Shown here: one piece after another, positions 40,886-44,470 of the stretch
Numbering within the stretch: the first letter of the stretch is position 1
Layout: every line of letters begins with the position of its first letter
Origin: Albidovulum sp.
Lineage (GTDB): Bacteria > Pseudomonadota > Alphaproteobacteria > Rhodobacterales > Rhodobacteraceae
NCBI RefSeq assembly: GCF_008933605.1
Contig: NZ_WBUS01000013.1
Coordinates: 1-44,470, forward strand
DNA length: 44,470 bases
Reading direction: 5' to 3'
Notes under the pieces: generated by a model
The model's database searches: none
Told to the model about the DNA's origin: nothing
Seen by the model: the letters and a program-made list of their open reading frames with translations, nothing else
Position numbers and translations under genes: made by a program

Positions 40886-42034
40886 GTGACCCAGATCGTG
40901 GACCCCGTCCGCCTGACCGCCGACCTGATCCGCTGCCCCTCCGTCACGCCCGAGGAAGGGGGGGCGCTGGTGCTGCTTCAGGACCTGCTGGAGGGCGCCG
41001 GCTTCGAATGTCACCGGGTCGACCGCGACGGCACGTCCAATCTTTTTGCCCGCTGGGGGCGGAAAGGTGCCAACCGGACCTTCGGCTTCAACGGCCATAC
41101 GGATGTGGTGCCGGTGGGCGACGCGGCGGCCTGGACGCGCGATCCCTTCGGTGGAGAAATCGTCGACGGCTGGCTCTGGGGCAGGGGAGCCACCGACATG
41201 AAATCGGGCGTGGCGGCCTTTGCCGCGGCGGCCGCGGACTTTGTGCGGCAGACGCCGCCCGACGGCGCCATCGTGCTGACCATCACCGGCGACGAGGAGG
41301 GACCGGGCACCGATGGCACCGTGGCCCTTCTCGACTGGATGCGCGCGCGGGGCGAGCAGATGTCGGTCTGCCTCGTGGGGGAACCCACGTGCCCCGAACG
41401 CATGGGCGAGATGATGAAGATCGGCCGGCGCGGCTCAATGACCGTGCATTTCGAGGCGCAGGGGGTTCAGGGTCATTCGGCCTACCCCCACCGGGCGAAG
41501 AACCCGCTTCACGCCATGGTGCGGCTGATGGACCGCGTGGCCTCGCATCCGCTCGACGAGGGAACAGAGCATTTCGATGCATCGACGCTGGCGATCACCA
41601 CGATCGACACCGGCAACCCGGCATCGAACGTGATCCCGGCGAAGGCCCGCGCCACGGTGAACATCCGCTTCAACGACGCCCACACGTCGAAAAGCCTAGC
41701 AGACTGGCTGAAGGCGGAAGCGGCCAAGGTGGAGACCGAAACGGGCGTTCGTTTCGCACTTTCCGTCGTGGTCTCAGGCGAAAGCTTCCTCACGCCGCCG
41801 GGCGACTTCGTGCGGTTGGTCGCCAGCTCCGTGCGTGCCGAGACGGGGGTGGAGCCGGTCCTGTCCACCTCGGGCGGAACCTCGGACGCGCGCTTCGTGA
41901 AGGATCATTGCCCGGTGGTGGAGTTCGGCCTTGTCGGCAAGACCATGCACCAGGTGGACGAGCGGGTCAAAGTCGCGCAGATCCATCAGCTGAAGGCGGT
42001 CTACGGCCGTGTCCTGAGGGATTATTTTGCCTGA
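40886..42034 (+). CDS. dapE: Succinyl-diaminopimelate desuccinylase
   Basis: DapE is a di-zinc hydrolase making LL-diaminopimelate for lysine and peptidoglycan. The 382-residue product has the M20 metal ligands in [28 protein letters not shown] and [11 protein letters not shown] (catalytic Glu), the dimerisation domain ([20 protein letters not shown]), and [20 protein letters not shown], then [11 protein letters not shown] near the end. The GTG at 40886 is chosen over upstream ATGs because GGAAGGAG lies 8 bases before it and the product then matches family length. Confidence 0.95.
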   Translation: MTQIVDPVRLTADLIRCPSVTPEEGGALVLLQDLLEGAGFECHRVDRDGTSNLFARWGRKGANRTFGFNGHTDVVPVGDAAAWTRDPFGGEIVDGWLWGRGATDMKSGVAAFAAAAADFVRQTPPDGAIVLTITGDEEGPGTDGTVALLDWMRARGEQMSVCLVGEPTCPERMGEMMKIGRRGSMTVHFEAQGVQGHSAYPHRAKNPLHAMVRLMDRVASHPLDEGTEHFDASTLAITTIDTGNPASNVIPAKARATVNIRFNDAHTSKSLADWLKAEAAKVETETGVRFALSVVVSGESFLTPPGDFVRLVASSVRAETGVEPVLSTSGGTSDARFVKDHCPVVEFGLVGKTMHQVDERVKVAQIHQLKAVYGRVLRDYFA

Positions 42035-42132
42035 CGCCGCATCGGGAAGATGCCGCGGACACGGCAGGCGGCAACCCCTCGACCGCGACGAAAGCGCATG
42101 ACGCGCCCCTTTGGCCATGGTAGCTGAAGCGC

Positions 42133-44385
42133 ATGGCGCGCATTCCCTCCAAGACCGAAATCCTCGACTGGATCGCCGAGAACCCCGGGCTTTCAGCCAA
42201 GCGCGACATCGCCAAGGCTTTCGGCATCAAGGGGGCGGAGCGGATCGAGCTGAAACGTCTCCTGAAGGAGCTTGAGGCCGAGGGAACGCTGGAACGGCGG
42301 CGCAAGTCCTATCGTGACGCCGACAAGCTGCCGCCAGTGACGATCCTGATCATCCTGGCGCCCGACCGGAACGGCGACCAGTTCGCCCGGGCCGTGGAAT
42401 GGCAGGGCGAGGGGCCGGAGCCGCGCATCCTGTTCCTGCCGCGCAAGGCCGACGCGCCGGTGGCGGAGGGTGACCGCGTGCTCGCCCGCGTCAACGAGGT
42501 GCGGGGCGAGGATCACCAGTACGAAGCGCGCCTGATCCGCAAGATCGGGACCAATCCGCTGAAGGTCCTCGGTATCTTCCGCAAGGGGGCAGAGGGCGGG
42601 CGGATCGTTTCCATCGACAAAGGGTCGGACAAGGAATGGGTCGTCGGTGCGGAGGCGACGCAGGGCGCGAAGGACGGCGAACTGGTGGAGGCGGAGCAGG
42701 CCGGGGCGAAGGGGCGCATGGGGTTGCCACGCGCCCGGATCGTCGAGCGGCTGGGCGATCCTGCCGCGCCGAAGGCGGTCTCGCTCATCGCCATCCATCA
42801 GCATGGCATCCCCGACGACTTCCCCGACGCCGCGATCGAGGAGGCCGACCGGATGAAGCCGGCCGCCTTGGGCGACCGCGAGGACCTGCGGCATCTGCCC
42901 TTCGTCACCATCGACCCGGCGGATGCACGCGACCATGACGACGCCTGCTATGCCCATGCCGACGAGGACCCGAGGAACGAGGGCGGTCACATCGTGTGGG
43001 TCGCCATCGCCGATGTCGCCCACTACGTCACGCCCGGATCGGCGCTCGACCGCGAGGCGCGATACAGGGGCAATTCGACCTATTTCCCCGACCGCGTGGT
43101 GCCGATGCTGCCCGACCGGCTGTCGGGTGACCTGTGTTCCTTGCACGAGGGCGTGGCGCGGGCGGTCCTTGCCGTCTGGATGAAGCTCGACATGAAGGGC
43201 CGCAAGATCTCCCACCGCTTCACCCGCGCGATGATCCGGTCGGTGGCGAGCCTCAACTACACCGAGGTCCAGGAGGCGCGTGACGGCCGCCCGAACGACC
43301 GTTGCGCGGGCATCATGGAGGAGGTCATCGCGCCCCTCTACGCCGCCTACGAGGCCACGAAGGTCGCGCGCGCGATGCGCCAGCCGCTCGACCTTGACCT
43401 GCCGGAGCGGAAGATCGAGCTGACCGAGGACGGCCGTGTCGCTTCGGTGGCCTTCCGCGAACGGTTCGACGCCCATCGGCTGATCGAGGAATTCATGATC
43501 CTCGCCAACGTGGCCGCCGCCGAGGAACTGATCCGGCTGCGCCGCCCGCTCCTCTACCGTGTGCACGAGGAACCTTCGCCGCTGAAACTCGACGCTCTGC
43601 GCGAGGTGGCCGAGGCCTCGGGCTTCACGCTTGCCAAGGGGCAGGTCCTGAAGACCGAGCACCTGAACCGGCTTCTCGCGCAGGCCGAGGGCACGGATTT
43701 CGACGAGCTTCTGAACATCACCACGCTCAGGTCGATGACGCAGGCCTACTATCATCCCGAGAACTTCGGCCACTTCGGGCTGGCGCTGAAATCCTACGCC
43801 CACTTCACCTCGCCGATCCGGCGCTATTCCGACCTGATCGTGCACCGCGCCCTCATCTCGGGGCACGGCTGGGGAAAGGACGGGCTTTCGGCCGAGGACA
43901 TCGAGCGGCTGGAAGAGACGGCCCAGCACATCTCGGAAACCGAGCGCCGGTCGATGGCGGCCGAACGCGACACGACGGACCGCTATCTCGCGGCCTATCT
44001 CTCCGACCGGGTCGGCGCCGAGTTCGAGGGCCGGGTGAGCGGCGTCACGCGCTTCGGGCTCTTCGTGAAGCTGACGGAGACGGGGGCGGACGGGCTGATT
44101 CCAATCCGCACGCTCGGGCGGGAGTTCTTCCATTACGATCCGAGGACCGAGACGCTGATGGGGGCGGATACGGGGCTGGTGATCGGCATGGGGCAGCGCG
44201 TCACGGTGCGGCTGGCCGAGGCGGTGCCGGTGACGGGCGGGCTGAGGCTTGAACTTCTCGAAATCGAGGGGCGGGGCATGCCCGGTGGCGCATCGGCCAG
44301 GCGCGGCAGGCCCTCGACGCGGCGGTCGGGTCGGGCCGCCCCGGGGGCGGCGAAGTCGGGGCGCAAGGTCACGCGCCGCCGCTGA
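42133..44385 (+). CDS. rnr: Ribonuclease R
   Basis: RNase R is a processive 3'-5' exoribonuclease that degrades structured RNA. The 750-residue protein has an N-terminal winged helix (ILDWIAENPGLSAKRDIAKA), cold-shock RNA-binding domains, and the RNB catalytic domain. The RNB aspartates lie in DARDHDDACYAHADEDPR near residue 260, with further blocks VHEEPSPLKLDALREVAEAS and AHFTSPIRRYSDLIVHRALI. A C-terminal S1 domain (VSGVTRFGLFVKLTETGADG) and a highly basic tail finish the protein. Length is normal. The 98 bases before it show no obvious promoter. Confidence 0.96.
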   Translation: MARIPSKTEILDWIAENPGLSAKRDIAKAFGIKGAERIELKRLLKELEAEGTLERRRKSYRDADKLPPVTILIILAPDRNGDQFARAVEWQGEGPEPRILFLPRKADAPVAEGDRVLARVNEVRGEDHQYEARLIRKIGTNPLKVLGIFRKGAEGGRIVSIDKGSDKEWVVGAEATQGAKDGELVEAEQAGAKGRMGLPRARIVERLGDPAAPKAVSLIAIHQHGIPDDFPDAAIEEADRMKPAALGDREDLRHLPFVTIDPADARDHDDACYAHADEDPRNEGGHIVWVAIADVAHYVTPGSALDREARYRGNSTYFPDRVVPMLPDRLSGDLCSLHEGVARAVLAVWMKLDMKGRKISHRFTRAMIRSVASLNYTEVQEARDGRPNDRCAGIMEEVIAPLYAAYEATKVARAMRQPLDLDLPERKIELTEDGRVASVAFRERFDAHRLIEEFMILANVAAAEELIRLRRPLLYRVHEEPSPLKLDALREVAEASGFTLAKGQVLKTEHLNRLLAQAEGTDFDELLNITTLRSMTQAYYHPENFGHFGLALKSYAHFTSPIRRYSDLIVHRALISGHGWGKDGLSAEDIERLEETAQHISETERRSMAAERDTTDRYLAAYLSDRVGAEFEGRVSGVTRFGLFVKLTETGADGLIPIRTLGREFFHYDPRTETLMGADTGLVIGMGQRVTVRLAEAVPVTGGLRLELLEIEGRGMPGGASARRGRPSTRRSGRAAPGAAKSGRKVTRRR

Positions 44386-44405
44386 GGGCGCGATCTGCCG
44401 GCGGC

Positions 44406-44434
44406 TTTCACGAAGCGCGGCCTCACGCTACACT
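44406..44434 (+). promoter_or_regulatory. Candidate promoter for a gene starting at the right edge
   Basis: TTTCAC (44406-44411), a 17-base spacer and TACACT (44429-44434) lie in the spacer after rnr. An AGGTGG ribosome site at 44459-44464 and the final bases AT suggest an ATG at 44469, so a further rightward gene probably begins at the window end. Confidence 0.45.
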
Positions 44435-44470
44435 CCGGCCAAACGAAAAACGGCAGGGCAGGTGGCACAT

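Noticed and set aside
42193-44133. Open frame of 646 codons on the - strand
   Set aside because: It is antisense to rnr, which has all its catalytic motifs; the frame is kept open by high G+C.
1-44470. CRISPR arrays, tRNA or rRNA genes, insertion sequences, prophage genes
   Set aside because: No spaced direct repeats, cloverleaf-like sequences, transposase motifs or phage genes were seen on either strand.

Overview
The window looks like a contig piece from an alphaproteobacterium of the Rhodobacterales (Rhodobacter/Roseobacter relatives). The grounds are very high G+C, a flagellar cluster with this group's mosaic gene order (fliQ between fliE and flgF; fliF-fliH-fliN-fliP; motA beside flhA without motB), a Rhodobacter-type porin, a GTP cyclohydrolase II with a degenerate RibB-like N-terminus, and a CenR-like response regulator. 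No tRNA, rRNA, CRISPR array, insertion sequence or prophage was seen. Species was not assigned.

Region 1 (1-18842) is a flagellar locus of four transcription blocks. fliI is cut by the left edge and reads leftward. flgB-flgC-fliE-fliQ-flgF-flgG-flgA-flgH-fliL-like reads rightward and encodes proximal rod, distal rod, L-ring and ring-assembly parts. A ten-gene leftward operon, fliL-(121-aa unknown)-motE-like-motA-(881-aa exported unknown)-sltF-like-flhA-fliR-flhB-(fliJ-like), joins torque generation, peptidoglycan opening and the export gate. fliF-fliH-fliN-fliP reads rightward. Both divergent promoter regions (fliI/flgB and fliL/fliF) contain near-consensus CtrA-type TTAA-N7-TTAA boxes. All five membrane export components (FlhA, FlhB, FliP, FliQ, FliR) are present; fliG, fliM, motB, flgI, the hook genes and filament genes are not in the window.

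Region 2 (18843-32464) is housekeeping and accessory metabolism: a CysQ-type phosphatase and PmbA/TldE, a DUF2125-type exported protein, a crotonase that lacks both catalytic glutamates, a Gdx/SugE guanidinium exporter, a small HNH protein, an MscS channel, an HI0933-type flavoprotein, a glutathione S-transferase, then leuS-lptE-holA as one overlapping operon and a DUF3576-type lipoprotein. leuS is about 87 residues longer than the E. coli enzyme. The excess sits in two inserts whose DNA is clearly poorer in G+C than the rest of the gene.

Region 3 (32465-44470) holds a porin with a strong terminator, a TPR-sulfotransferase fusion, a YggS-type PLP protein, an L,D-transpeptidase overlapping ribA, a cenR-like regulator with its own terminator, an unknown exported protein, xthA, dapE and rnr. 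A promoter for a further gene lies at the right edge.

The least explained features are the 881-aa exported protein and small unknown gene of the motA operon, the composition-shifted inserts in leuS, and a perfect 22-bp inverted repeat at bases 1-65. That repeat breaks fliI and looks like a fold-back joint rather than native sequence.
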